A stretch of 64,000 nucleotides of DNA from Pseudomonas fluorescens (GCF_000968015.1 NZ_LACH01000017.1:372001-436000), one strand, 5' to 3'. Shown: positions 52,613 through 62,187, numbered from the stretch's first letter. The notes: generated by a model not told the origin, from the letters alone. Numbers and translations are program-made.

Positions 52613-53793
52613 GGGTTGTAGATATCGTCTCGCGTCCACGGCAGTTCATGGCTGCCGTCGGGGTGAGCTTTCACCGCGAGAATCTGGTGCAGATTGATCC
52701 AGCCCTTGGCGAACGCGTAAGCGCATCCCGCCAGGTACAGCCGCCAGATCCGTAAGGCTTGCTCTGGCACCAGCCGGGAAGCCGCTTCCAGATTGTCTTC
52801 CAGGCGTTCGCTCCAGTGGTCCAGCGTACGCGCGTAGTGCAGGCGCAGACTCTCGACGTCGACGATCTCCAGCCCTGCTTCACTGATCTCGGCAGAGATC
52901 ATCGACAGATGCGGCAGCTCGCCATTGGGGAACACATACTTCTCAATGAATTCGCCGGCACCGCGCCCCACCGGACGGCCGTCGGTGTGCTTGGCGGTGA
53001 TCCCGTGGTTCATTACCAGGCCACCCTCTTTCACCGCACCGAACAAGGTCTTGCAGTACTCGGCCAGATTGGCATGACCAACGTGTTCGAACATGCCGAC
53101 ACTAACCACTTTGTCGAAACGACCGTCCTGAGGCAGGTCGCGGTAGTCGAGCAGTTGCAGTTCGACCAGATCGTCCAGATCTTCGGCGGTCACCCGTTCA
53201 CGGGCAAGTGCCAGTTGCTCTTTGCTGAGCGTGATCCCGAACACCTTCGCGCCAAACTCCCGAGCCGCATACCGTGCCAGTCCGCCCCAACCGCAACCGA
53301 CATCCAGCAGGTATTCCCCTGGTTGCAGCCGTAGCTTGCGGCACAGGTGGCGGAATTTGGCTTGTTGAGCCTGTTCAAGGGTTTCGCTGCCGGTCTCGAA
53401 ATAGGCGCAGGAATACGCCATGTCACTGTCGAGCCACAGCTGATAAAACGCATTGGAAAGGTCGTAGTGGTAGGAAATCGCCTTGGCGTCTGCTTCTTTG
53501 TCGTGAGGGGTGCGCACTGGCTGGCTGTCTTGATCACCGAGCAACGCCTGGCTCCACTCATCGCAGACGCGGATCACGTCGCTGATGGAGCCTTCCAGCT
53601 CAAGTTTGCCTTCGACAAACGCCGCTCCGAGCGTGTCCAGGCTTGGGTGAGTGAACTGGGTAACCATTTGTGGGTCCTTGACCACAATTGTGACGCTGGG
53701 CGTCGGCCCCAGATTGAATTCATGGCCGTCCCAGAGTCGCAGGCGTAACGGTAACTGCAGATTCTGTAAGGCCGGAGGAAGATGCGCGAGCAT
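52609..53793 (-). CDS. cfa: Cyclopropane-fatty-acyl-phospholipid synthase
   Basis: A 394-residue SAM-dependent enzyme that methylenates unsaturated acyl chains of membrane lipids, usually as cells enter stationary phase. The SAM-binding motif [18 protein letters not shown] is near residue 173; [10 protein letters not shown] near 128 and [16 protein letters not shown] near 240 are catalytic-domain signatures. I choose the ATG at 53793 ([10 protein letters not shown]) with AGAGGG upstream; an upstream extension of 15 residues has no support. It ends overlapping clsA, so the two lipid genes are convergent. Confidence 0.94.
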   Translation of the reverse strand: MLAHLPPALQNLQLPLRLRLWDGHEFNLGPTPSVTIVVKDPQMVTQFTHPSLDTLGAAFVEGKLELEGSISDVIRVCDEWSQALLGDQDSQPVRTPHDKEADAKAISYHYDLSNAFYQLWLDSDMAYSCAYFETGSETLEQAQQAKFRHLCRKLRLQPGEYLLDVGCGWGGLARYAAREFGAKVFGITLSKEQLALARERVTAEDLDDLVELQLLDYRDLPQDGRFDKVVSVGMFEHVGHANLAEYCKTLFGAVKEGGLVMNHGITAKHTDGRPVGRGAGEFIEKYVFPNGELPHLSMISAEISEAGLEIVDVESLRLHYARTLDHWSERLEDNLEAASRLVPEQALRIWRLYLAGCAYAFAKGWINLHQILAVKAHPDGSHELPWTRDDIYNP

Positions 53794-53853
53794 GGATAGA
53801 CCCTCTTGTTTCAGACGTCTGATGTGAGGGTAGTCCATCCTTGAAAAATAGCT

Positions 53854-53872
53854 GGCTATCGAATTAATAGCC
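53854..53872. promoter_or_regulatory. Inverted repeat upstream of cfa
   Basis: GGCTAT and ATAGCC pair around seven bases, 61-79 bp before the cfa ATG; an operator or hairpin in the promoter region. I see nothing else definite in the 226-bp gap to the P-type ATPase gene. Confidence 0.35.
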
Positions 53873-54019
53873 CTTTTCTATGATTCGTAACGCTCGAACC
53901 AACCGTCGCGAATTCACAAAAGTGATTGCCCTCACCTAGATGACTACGAATTCGTCGTACAGTTCTGAGAACTTGAAATCGCCCGTGATCGCGCTGTTTA
54001 GAGCATTCACCAGGCGTAC

Positions 54020-55930
54020 TCAATCCTCATCCTCAAGCTTGAGCAATGGTTCTTGAAAACGCAGTAAACGCCCGGCATTCCCCAACACCAGCAAGGTGCT
54101 GAAGTTGTGCAACAGCGCAGCAATCATCGCGCCCGCAGCGCCAAGCCAGCCGAAGGCGGCGAAGGCAACAATTGCCAGCGTCCAGCCCAGACCGATGATC
54201 ACATTCACCTGCAACGTATGCCGGCATTGGCGACTCAGGCGCACACATGTGCCGAGTCGACGCAGGTCGCTGCCGATCAGGACGATGTCGGCCGAGGCCA
54301 GCGCGATGTCCGCCCCGCCCGCGCCCATGGCCACGCCGACCACACCGGCCTTGAGCGCCAGCGAATCGTTGATCCCGTCTCCCACGACCATCGGCCGGAA
54401 GCCGCTGCCGATTTCTTTCAACACACGATTGAGTTTGTCTTCGGGCAACGCTTGAGCTTCAACGTCGCTGATCCCGACATCTCGCGCCAATGTGTGCGCG
54501 ACGCTTTGCCGATCACCTGTCAGCAGCAACTGCCGGCCCAACCCCAACTCACGTAGCTCGCTCAAAGCAAATCGAGCTTCAGGTTTGACGCTGTCGGCCA
54601 GTAACAACCAGGCGAGGAATTCACCGTTGAGCGCCAGCCCGGCAATGGGGCCATCGTGGTCGGGAACACTGGAAGTGGCGATACCCAATTGCGTGAACAG
54701 CTCTGGACGACCGAGCGCCGCCTCGCCCTGCTCCGTCATCGCCACCACGCCCAGCCCCTGACGCTCGTGGATGTCGGAGAGCAGCAGAAAATGTTCCTGG
54801 GTGACCAACCCGGCGAGCGCGCGGCTGACCGGATGACTGCTGGCGGACCCGAGGCTGGCAGCGAGTTTAAGGACGTGGCTACGATCCTCGATTGGGCTGT
54901 CGATGGATTGCAACCGCAAGGTGCCAAAGGTCAGGGTTCCGGTCTTGTCGACCACCAGCGAAGTCAGGTCTGCCAACTCTTCGAGGAACGCGGAGCTGCG
55001 AATCAGAATCCCGTGACGAGCCGCCACCGCCACCCCGGCAATCGCCGTTGCCGGTGCCGACAACACCAGCGCGCAAGGACAGGCCGCCACCAACACCGCG
55101 AGCATGGCCTGAGCATCGTTAGTGACGAACCAGGTCACGGCGGCCAGCAGCAACACCAGCACCATGTAGCTGCCAGCGTAGCGTTCCAGCAACCGAGTGA
55201 TCGGTGGCTTGGATCGCTCGGCACTTTGCATCAGCGCAATGACTTTGCCGAGGGTCGACTCGTTGCCAGTGCGGGTCACTTCGATGCGCAGCAGACCGTC
55301 GAGGTTGATCGCGCCGCCGAACACTTGCATGCCGACACCCGCCTCCATCGGCACCGATTCGCCAGTAATCGAAGCGGTGTCCAGGCTCGCCTGACCGGAC
55401 AACACCCGACCATCCGCCGGCACCCGATCACCCGCGCGCACCTCGACGAGGTCACCGGCCTTGAGTGTGCCGTTATCGACTTCGACGATGGAGCCATCGG
55501 CCTGAACCTTGCGCGCGTGGCTGCGCGTCAGTTTGCCGAGGGCGCGAATCGCCTCTTGAGAACCGATCACGCTGCGCTCTTCCAGCACGTGGCCGAAGAT
55601 CATGATGATTGGCAGCAACGCCGCAGTCAGTAGGTCACCCGTGGCCCACGCCCCGAGCATGGCCAGGGCGATCAATTGGTCAGTGATCCCGTGCAAACTT
55701 GGATAACGCAGGCTGTACCAGGCGGAACGCATCACGGGCACGGCCACCAATAACGAAGCAAAGCCCAGCAGCAATTGACTGACGCCCGTCTGCTCCGGCG
55801 ACAACCAACGCCAGGTCAGGCCGAGCGCGAGCAGGCCCAATGCGAGCATGGCCAGTGTCAATTGGCGGGCGGCGCTGCGTTGTTCAGCCGAGGACAACAT
55901 GCTCGGTGCGGCGGCGGTTGGGGTGGTCAT
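54020..55930 (-). CDS. Heavy-metal P1B-type ATPase (HmtA-like)
   Basis: A 636-residue metal-transporting ATPase with all core motifs: TGES (189-192), the membrane CPC (284-286) that defines P1B pumps, DKTGT with phosphorylated Asp328, SSHPVS near 364, and GDGIND near 520. There is no N-terminal metal-binding domain. The gene ends an operon with three SPFH genes and overlaps the third by ATGA. P. aeruginosa HmtA, reported to import zinc and copper, has a similar genomic setting as far as I recall. With a Zur-like box at the operon promoter, import or delivery of zinc is more likely than export, but direction cannot be read from sequence. Confidence 0.93.
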   Translation of the reverse strand: MTTPTAAAPSMLSSAEQRSAARQLTLAMLALGLLALGLTWRWLSPEQTGVSQLLLGFASLLVAVPVMRSAWYSLRYPSLHGITDQLIALAMLGAWATGDLLTAALLPIIMIFGHVLEERSVIGSQEAIRALGKLTRSHARKVQADGSIVEVDNGTLKAGDLVEVRAGDRVPADGRVLSGQASLDTASITGESVPMEAGVGMQVFGGAINLDGLLRIEVTRTGNESTLGKVIALMQSAERSKPPITRLLERYAGSYMVLVLLLAAVTWFVTNDAQAMLAVLVAACPCALVLSAPATAIAGVAVAARHGILIRSSAFLEELADLTSLVVDKTGTLTFGTLRLQSIDSPIEDRSHVLKLAASLGSASSHPVSRALAGLVTQEHFLLLSDIHERQGLGVVAMTEQGEAALGRPELFTQLGIATSSVPDHDGPIAGLALNGEFLAWLLLADSVKPEARFALSELRELGLGRQLLLTGDRQSVAHTLARDVGISDVEAQALPEDKLNRVLKEIGSGFRPMVVGDGINDSLALKAGVVGVAMGAGGADIALASADIVLIGSDLRRLGTCVRLSRQCRHTLQVNVIIGLGWTLAIVAFAAFGWLGAAGAMIAALLHNFSTLLVLGNAGRLLRFQEPLLKLEDED

Positions 55931-56990
55931 TGTGCAGCTCCCTGAATGATCAGGCGGGAATCGTCTTTCGGATTGACCGTGGTCACCGAGCCGGCCTGAC
56001 CGAGAATCTTCGGCATCCGCTCGCGGTAGATGCGCAGCAGCATTTGCGGGTCGGTCCCTTGTTGTTGCGCCTTGGCCAGGCTCAATACCGTGGCTGTGTC
56101 CGTCGACGCTTTGGCCAGACGTTCGCTCGCTTGGGCGTGAGCAACTTGCAGTGTGCGATCGGCTTGTTCGTTGGCAGTCTGAGTCAGTTTCTCGGCTTCA
56201 GTGCGAGCATTGGCTACGGCTTTGTCGGCTTGTTGACTGGCGGTCAGAACAGCATTGAAGGCGTTGACCGCCGGGCCGGGCAGACTCGATTGCACGTCGA
56301 CCCGAGCCACTTCAATGCCTAACCCACGCCCGGTCGCGGTCAGGTCAGGTCAGCCAAGCGCTGATTGATGCCTTGCACCAGATCACCGCGTAGACGTTCG
56401 CGTCTTTCGGCTGCCTGGCTATCGGCGCCGATCAGCTCCGGTCGCGCCACGAGTATGGTGTCCAGATCTCGTGCGGCAGTGAGGGCCACCGCGCTGCGAG
56501 TCACCAATCGATCCAGCGCCGGCAATACATGTTCGCCTAGAAGAACGAAGGCATACGGCTCGGTGACTTTGTAGAAAACACGCACATCCAGTTGCACCAC
56601 GCCCGCGTCTCCGGTGAGCAAATAACCGGACCCGGCGAGTGCATCGCTGATCGGTGTAGCGAAACTCGCGACCCGGTCTGCCTGCAACGCAGCATCTGTG
56701 CGCAGCAAGTTTTCCACCCGACGCTCAATCACCCGATCCGCCGCGGGTAACAAAATTACCTGCTCAAACGGACGCGGCCAGGCCAATAGCAGTCCAGCAT
56801 TCTGGATGCGATCCAGCGCGCCGAAGTGCAAAACCACCGCACGATTTTGCGGATCGATCTGCCGCACATTGGAAAATGCCCACACCAAAGCGGCCAGTAC
56901 CGTCACGGCGTAAAGAGCCAAGAAAGCCAATCGCCCAGCCTGAATCCAGGGACTGCTTAACTCATTTGTTCCACGTGGAACCAATTTCAT
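55927..56990 (-). pseudogene. Third SPFH (HflC-like) gene, frameshifted by a 5-bp repeat
   Basis: Two open segments, 56340-56990 (216 residues) and up to 55927 (127 residues from GTG 56310), are the halves of one SPFH/HflC-like membrane protein. The break is at (GGTCA)3, 56338-56352: removing one unit makes a single 352-residue frame reading LADLTATGRGLGIEVARVDV, the expected HflC-like continuation. The first half has one membrane helix (residues 18-40) and an SPFH domain, the second the coiled coil. It overlaps its neighbours by ATGA on both sides, so the frameshift also cuts translational coupling to the ATPase. It may be a mutation, phase-variable repeat or sequencing error. Confidence 0.85.
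56338..56352. repeat. Pentanucleotide tandem repeat (GGTCA)3 at a frameshift
   Basis: Three perfect GGTCA copies cover the point where the SPFH gene changes frame. Two copies would restore the frame. Confidence 0.9.
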
Positions 56991-58027
56991 GGCTGCGACC
57001 CGGACTTGTTATCGAGGGTCGGCGGACCGTCAACCAACACCCGGAACGGCGCGGCATCGGTGCGCAGAATCAGCTTTGTGCCGGGCGTGACGATCGTGCC
57101 TAGCGTGTCGAGGGAGCGCAGCAGGTTGTAGAGCTGTGGCGATCCGGCATAGGCGCGACCATAAATCTGCGCGGCTTCGACGCGCGATTGAGCTTCGATA
57201 TCGGCAGCTTTCACCGTCGCATCGGCTTGTACGATGCGCGCGTCACGCTCGGCAGCGGAACGGATTTGCGCCGCTTCGCGCTTACCGATGGCCGTGCGTT
57301 CGGTGGCGATTGTTTCACGCTCGGCGCGCATGCGATCGACCGTAGCGGTGAGGGTTACCGACGGCAAGGTCAGTCGCTCGATGCCGACTTGCAGCACCCG
57401 CACGCCATAAGTCGTGAGTAACTGCTGATCGATTTGCTGACGCAGTTGCGCTTCAAAATCAGCGATGTGTACTTTGTTGGCGTCGGTGTTAACCAGGTTA
57501 GCCAGGTCAAAACTGCTGGCCGTGGTTTCCAGCGCAGAGCCAACAAACGTGCGAATCTGCCGCGCTGCTTCGTCCGGCTGATTTTGTACAGCGCGCATGA
57601 ATCGCTGCACGTTGTCCGGATCGCCCTGAACCTGCCAGGCCACGTAAGCTTGAACGATGATGCGCAAACCGTCCCGCGTCCCTACATCCTGCAAACCACT
57701 CGAGGTCGTGCGCAGTCGCAGATCGACAGGAATTGCCGCTTCAAAAGGAGCAGGCCAACGCCAGCCAAGACCTGGTTCCAGCAATACCCGCGACGGATTA
57801 CCGAAACGCGTGATCACCGTCGCCTCGCCCGAACGCACTTGCACCAGGCTCGCTGCCGCGATGGCGAACGCCACCAGCAAGGCTGCCCAGCCCATTCGCC
57901 GCCATGGGAACGGGCCAGCTTCTTGGGGATCACCGTGATGGTGATGGTGATGTCCGTGGTGATGCCCGCCATGGCCGTGATCGTGGCCAGTGTGGTCGTC
58001 GTGATCATGAGTGTGCGACTGGCTCAT
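56987..58027 (-). CDS. SPFH/HflK-like protein with a histidine-rich N terminus
   Basis: A 346-residue SPFH (band 7) protein annotated in similar genomes as a protease modulator HflK. Its first 31 residues contain 16 His, a likely metal-binding tail facing the cytoplasm. One membrane helix follows (about 47-68), then the SPFH domain (about 70-245; VITRFGNPSRVLLEPGLGW) and a coiled-coil region rich in Ala/Glu/Arg. It overlaps the genes before and after by ATGA. The His-rich tail beside a P1B-type ATPase suggests metal handling in a membrane scaffold; no metal binding is proven. Confidence 0.88.
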   Translation of the reverse strand: MSQSHTHDHDDHTGHDHGHGGHHHGHHHHHHGDPQEAGPFPWRRMGWAALLVAFAIAAASLVQVRSGEATVITRFGNPSRVLLEPGLGWRWPAPFEAAIPVDLRLRTTSSGLQDVGTRDGLRIIVQAYVAWQVQGDPDNVQRFMRAVQNQPDEAARQIRTFVGSALETTASSFDLANLVNTDANKVHIADFEAQLRQQIDQQLLTTYGVRVLQVGIERLTLPSVTLTATVDRMRAERETIATERTAIGKREAAQIRSAAERDARIVQADATVKAADIEAQSRVEAAQIYGRAYAGSPQLYNLLRSLDTLGTIVTPGTKLILRTDAAPFRVLVDGPPTLDNKSGSQP

Positions 58028-60009
58028 TTGGCAGTTCCTGGCTGAGCGGTATTACGCGCCGGCGCAGGGTCAGCCGGCAGCGTGAATGTACGAAGGTCGA
58101 TGGTCGGCGCGTTACCGCTTCCGCCCAGACGATGGTCGAGCACCAGCAACCTGGCATTGCCCAGGCCCTGGGACAGTTGGCTGAAGTACTGCTCCAGCAC
58201 GAAGGCCTGGCCGGCGCTGGCGTAGGCCTTTTGCTCGGCAGCGAATCTCAAGTCAGCCGCTTGGGCAGTGGCGTTGATTTCACGAGCGCTGGCCGTCGCT
58301 TGATCGCGAGCGATGCTGGCCTGCAATTGCGCCTGGTTGGTGGCTTCCGCCGCCGCCCCACGCTCGCGGGAAATCAATGCTTGGGCGCCAATCTGCGCAG
58401 CCTGCACACCGTGATAGGCATTGGCGGCACCGGCCGGTGGATGAATCGCCTCGACCACGGTGGCGAGAATTTCCACGCCGCTGTCGAGTTTCTGCAAGTC
58501 GGCCTGTACCGCGCGACCAATCTCTTCGGCGAGCCCTACCCTGTCCTCACCGAGCAAACCGTCGAGGGTTCGTGAGGCGAAATCGTGGACCAGAATCCGG
58601 CTGGCGGTGCTGCGGATCAGTGTCGGGACATCGGCGCTGTTGTAGGTCGCGGCCAATGCTGCTTGATCGCTCAGACCGATGCGATAGACGAAACGCACGT
58701 CCATGTTGACGATCTGGAAGCTCTGTTTGTCGGCTCGGCTGCTGGCAATGACTTGGGATTTGTCGTTCACATGGCTGGCGTCCCACAAGCGATTGGCAAT
58801 CGCGGGGGCCGGGCCTTCGGCAGGTTCAGCCACGACCGACGCTGGTGTGTCGCCAACACTGGTGGCCAACTCGTGGACCACACCATTCTCGACACTCAAC
58901 ACCCGGCCCAGAGGCCAGGGCAAACCCGCGTGCAAACCAGGACCGAACACTTCCACCGGTTTGCCGAATCGCTCGTAGATGCCCCGCCCTTGCATGGGGA
59001 TTTCGTGAATGCCGGTCAGTGACCAGCCCACTATCGAGACTACGGCGAGCACCGGCAAAAATGCCCGACGCATGTAAGTGAAGGCCCAGATCTGCCGCAG
59101 GTCGATACCGAAGCGGTTGTGCAATTCGTGCTGCAACGCTAACAAAGGTTGCGGCGGCCAGCGCAACATGTCGGCGACGAAGCTGCGCGCCAGCAAGGCA
59201 GGTTCGAGTTGTTCGCGCTGCGCACTGAACAACGACAGCAGGGCGCGCAACAACAGCTCGGCGGCGACGAGCCCCGGCAGCAGGCCGATCAGTACCGCCA
59301 GACGCACCGGCCAGACCGACGCTTCGCCACCCAACAACAGGCACAAAGCGCTGAGTACCAGACAGATGATCGCCACTCGAGTCAGCTGCGCCAACGACGC
59401 AGCTTCGGGCCATTGCGCGACGTTTTCCTGCGCCAGTTGACGTTCCAGCACCAGCAAACCGAAGGCCAGCAGCAACGACAGCGCCGCACCGACACTGGCC
59501 GACAATCCCAGTGCGGTTGGCGGCAGTGCCAGATTCCAGACTTGTTCGATGCTCAACAACGTCAACAGCGACCAGCCCGCGAGCCACAGCGTCGGGGCGC
59601 CGATCTGCACCAGCATTCGCAGCCATCGCTGGCTGAGCCGATCCAGCAGCTTTTCGTACCAGCCCACCGGGGCAACGACTTCATCAGCAACGACAACCTG
59701 CACGGCCGGTTTCAACGCCCGCGCACGCCACTGCGTCACCCACCAGGCCGATTGCAAACCGGCGACCAGCACCAGCAAACCGGCGCTCTGATTGACCAGC
59801 AACGCGGGCCAGAGCGACTGCCGCGCAAACAGCCCGACAAAAAACGCCAGCAACCAACCTGCCGCCGCAAGAGCGCCCAGACCGATTGCGAACTGACGCA
59901 ATCGCCGCCCTTGAAAAACCGCCTGCTGGAAACGCGGTAGCCCGGCTACTTGCGTCCCATCGACATCGAGATCGACTTGCATACCACCCCAGTGTTTATC
60001 GTTGCTCAT
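58024..60009 (-). CDS. Large SPFH protein with an N-terminal multi-spanning membrane domain
   Basis: A 661-residue protein, first in the four-gene operon. The N-terminal 270 residues hold about six membrane segments (LAAAGWLLAFFVGLF, WLAGWSLLTLLSI and others), a layout not found in HflK or HflC. A further helix near 318 leads into the SPFH domain (about 330-590; GRGIYERFGKPVEVFGPGLH), followed by an Ala-rich coiled coil. The ATG at 60009 is 11 bp from a Zur-like box. Likely role: organising a membrane microdomain for the ATPase encoded downstream, by inference from operon structure. Confidence 0.85.
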   Translation of the reverse strand: MSNDKHWGGMQVDLDVDGTQVAGLPRFQQAVFQGRRLRQFAIGLGALAAAGWLLAFFVGLFARQSLWPALLVNQSAGLLVLVAGLQSAWWVTQWRARALKPAVQVVVADEVVAPVGWYEKLLDRLSQRWLRMLVQIGAPTLWLAGWSLLTLLSIEQVWNLALPPTALGLSASVGAALSLLLAFGLLVLERQLAQENVAQWPEAASLAQLTRVAIICLVLSALCLLLGGEASVWPVRLAVLIGLLPGLVAAELLLRALLSLFSAQREQLEPALLARSFVADMLRWPPQPLLALQHELHNRFGIDLRQIWAFTYMRRAFLPVLAVVSIVGWSLTGIHEIPMQGRGIYERFGKPVEVFGPGLHAGLPWPLGRVLSVENGVVHELATSVGDTPASVVAEPAEGPAPAIANRLWDASHVNDKSQVIASSRADKQSFQIVNMDVRFVYRIGLSDQAALAATYNSADVPTLIRSTASRILVHDFASRTLDGLLGEDRVGLAEEIGRAVQADLQKLDSGVEILATVVEAIHPPAGAANAYHGVQAAQIGAQALISRERGAAAEATNQAQLQASIARDQATASAREINATAQAADLRFAAEQKAYASAGQAFVLEQYFSQLSQGLGNARLLVLDHRLGGSGNAPTIDLRTFTLPADPAPARNTAQPGTAK

Positions 60010-60019
60010 ATCGCAATAC

Positions 60020-60032
60020 GTTACGGTATAAC
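60020..60032. promoter_or_regulatory. Zur-like box upstream of the SPFH/ATPase operon
   Basis: Read on the minus strand, GTTATACCGTAAC matches the island's Zur palindrome at 10 of 13 positions, and CGTTA/TAACG form an inverted repeat. It ends 11 bp before the operon start codon and contains a TTATAC -10-like element. The divergent lipoamide dehydrogenase gene starts 168 bp away. Confidence 0.65.
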
Positions 60033-60199
60033 GAAAGCCGTGAAATTTCCGTTCTTAAATGCTGTATCTAAAGGCGCTCAACCTGTCGCTTGGCTGAAGC
60101 CTTGACCGAAATGCTACGGAACGCACATATTACGTTCGTAATTTTATTCAAAGACTACGTTTACCCATTCCGATCCCCGTTCACTCCAGGAGTACAACC

Positions 60200-61600
60200 A
60201 TGAGCATCTACGACGTCGTGATTCTGGGCGGAGGCCCCGGTGGTTATAACGCGGCGATCCGCGCCGGGCAGTTGGGCCTCAGAGCGGTTTGCGTAGAAGG
60301 ACGCGCCACCCTCGGCGGCACCTGCCTGAACGTCGGTTGCATGCCGTCAAAAGCGTTGCTGCACGCCTCCGAACTCTACGCCGCCGCCATGGGCGCGGAA
60401 TTCGCCAACCTGGGGATTGACGTCAAACCCACACTCAACCTCGCGCAAATGATGAAACAAAAGGATGAAAGCGTTGCCGGGTTGACCAAGGGCATCGAGT
60501 TTCTGTTTCGCAAAAACAAAGTCCACTGGATCAAGGGCTGGGGCCACATTGACGGGCCCGGCAAGGTGACGGTGACCGACAGCCAGGGCGGCAAGACCGA
60601 ACTGAACACCAAAAACATTATCATCGCCACCGGCTCAGAGCCCACTCCCCTGCCCGGTGTGGACATCGATAACAAACGCATCCTCGATTCGACAGGCGCG
60701 TTGTCGCTGACCGAAGTGCCCAAGCATCTGGTGGTGATCGGCGCCGGGGTGATCGGCCTGGAGCTGGGTTCAGTGTGGCGGCGTTTGGGCGCTCAGGTGA
60801 CCGTGATCGAGTTTCTCGACCGAATTTGCCCCGGTGTGGACAGTGAAGCGGGTAAAACCCTGCAACGTTCGTTGAGTAAACAGGGCATCAACTTCAAATT
60901 GAGTTCCAAAGTCACCAGCGCCACAACCTCGGCGACCGGCGTTCAGCTCAGCGTCGAGCCCGCCGCCGGTGGCACGGCCGAAACGATTGAAGCGGATTAC
61001 GTGCTGGTGTCTATCGGACGCCGGCCTTACACCCAAGGCCTGGGGCTGGAAAACGTCGGCCTCGCCACGGACAAGCGCGGCATGCTCGCCAACAAGGGCC
61101 ATCGCACTGAAGCGGCTGGCATCTGGGTGATTGGCGACGTCACGTCCGGGCCGATGCTCGCCCACAAGGCCGAAGACGAGGCCATGGTCTGCATCGAGCA
61201 GATTGTCGGCAAGGCGGCCGAGGTCAACTACGACCTGATCCCCAACGTGATCTACACCAAACCGGAACTGGCCAGCGTCGGCAAGACTGAAGAGCAACTG
61301 AAGGCCGAAGGTCGTGCCTACAAGGTCGGCAAGTTTCCCTTCACCGCCAACAGCCGGGCAAAGATCAATCACGAAACCGAAGGCTTCGCCAAAGTGCTGG
61401 CCGATGAGCGCACCGACGAGATTCTCGGCGTGCACCTTGTGGGTCCAAGCGTCAGTGAAATGATTGGCGAGTATTGCGTGGCCATGGAGTTCAGCGCCTC
61501 CGCCGAAGACATTGCCCTGACCTGCCATCCACACCCGACCCGCTCCGAGGCCTTGCGCCAGGCGGCGATGAATGTCGAAGGGATGGCGACGCAGATGTAA
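60200..61600 (+). CDS. lpdA: Dihydrolipoyl dehydrogenase
   Basis: A 466-residue FAD flavoprotein that reoxidises dihydrolipoamide in 2-oxo-acid dehydrogenase or glycine-cleavage complexes. It has the FAD motif VVILGGGPGGYNAAIRAGQLG, the redox disulfide GGTCLNVGCMPSKALLHA (Cys near 43 and 48), the NAD motif VVIGAGVIGLELGSVWRRLG near 180, and the C-terminal HPHPTRSEA with the catalytic His. AGGAG precedes the ATG. No E1/E2 genes are adjacent, so it is one of the extra Lpd copies usual in Pseudomonas, most like the third (Lpd3 type). Confidence 0.94.
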   Translation: MSIYDVVILGGGPGGYNAAIRAGQLGLRAVCVEGRATLGGTCLNVGCMPSKALLHASELYAAAMGAEFANLGIDVKPTLNLAQMMKQKDESVAGLTKGIEFLFRKNKVHWIKGWGHIDGPGKVTVTDSQGGKTELNTKNIIIATGSEPTPLPGVDIDNKRILDSTGALSLTEVPKHLVVIGAGVIGLELGSVWRRLGAQVTVIEFLDRICPGVDSEAGKTLQRSLSKQGINFKLSSKVTSATTSATGVQLSVEPAAGGTAETIEADYVLVSIGRRPYTQGLGLENVGLATDKRGMLANKGHRTEAAGIWVIGDVTSGPMLAHKAEDEAMVCIEQIVGKAAEVNYDLIPNVIYTKPELASVGKTEEQLKAEGRAYKVGKFPFTANSRAKINHETEGFAKVLADERTDEILGVHLVGPSVSEMIGEYCVAMEFSASAEDIALTCHPHPTRSEALRQAAMNVEGMATQM

Positions 61601-61621
61601 GCCTGGAGATTGGCGGTGGCG

Positions 61622-61698
61622 CTATCGCGAGCAAGCTCGCTCCCACATTTGATCTGCGGCGTTCACAAAACCAATGTGGGAGCGAGCTTGCTCGCGAT
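61622..61698. repeat. Two REP elements in outward arrangement
   Basis: REP copies at 61622-61647 and 61675-61698 with TGTGGG ends inward and a 27-bp spacer beginning TTTGATCTGC. Confidence 0.85.
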
Positions 61699-61713
61699 TG
61701 GGTCGACTCGGTC

Positions 61714-62187
61714 TCAGGCCGGTAAATGCCCCAGCGGCAACGCCCCAGGCGTCTTCACCGTATGAATCGCAAAGTTGCTGCGGATGTCACTCACACCCGG
61801 CAATTTCAGCAAACGCCCCGTGAGGAAGCGGTCATAGGCGCGCAGGTCCGGCACCACTACTTGCAGTAGAAAATCCGATTCTCCTGACACCAGAAAGGCC
61901 GAAATCACCTCAGGCAACGCGGTCACGGCCAAGCGAAAGGCTTCGGCCTGTTCATCGTTATGCCGCTCGACCTTGACCCCGACAAACACCGTCAGCCCAA
62001 GCCCTACTTCGTCGCGATCCAGATTGGCCTGGTAACCGCGTATGACCCCGGCTTCTTCGAGCATCCGTACCCGGCGCAAACAAGGCGAGGCGGACAGACC
62101 GATCTCGTCAGCCAGTTGCACATTGCTCAGGCGACCGTCCCGTTGCAGGGCTGCGAGAATCTTGCGGTCGTAGGCGTCGAGTTTCAT
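61714..62187 (-). CDS. Lrp/AsnC-family regulator
   Basis: A 157-residue regulator with an N-terminal helix-turn-helix (KILAALQRDGRLSNVQLADEIGLSASPCLRRVRMLEEAGVI, residues 9-49) and a C-terminal ligand-binding RAM domain with VSGESDFLLQVVVPDLRAYDRF near 100-122. It is divergent from the LysE-type exporter gene 145 bp away. Such pairs are common: the regulator senses an amino acid and switches on the exporter. The inducing amino acid is unknown. Confidence 0.92.
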   Translation of the reverse strand: MKLDAYDRKILAALQRDGRLSNVQLADEIGLSASPCLRRVRMLEEAGVIRGYQANLDRDEVGLGLTVFVGVKVERHNDEQAEAFRLAVTALPEVISAFLVSGESDFLLQVVVPDLRAYDRFLTGRLLKLPGVSDIRSNFAIHTVKTPGALPLGHLPA

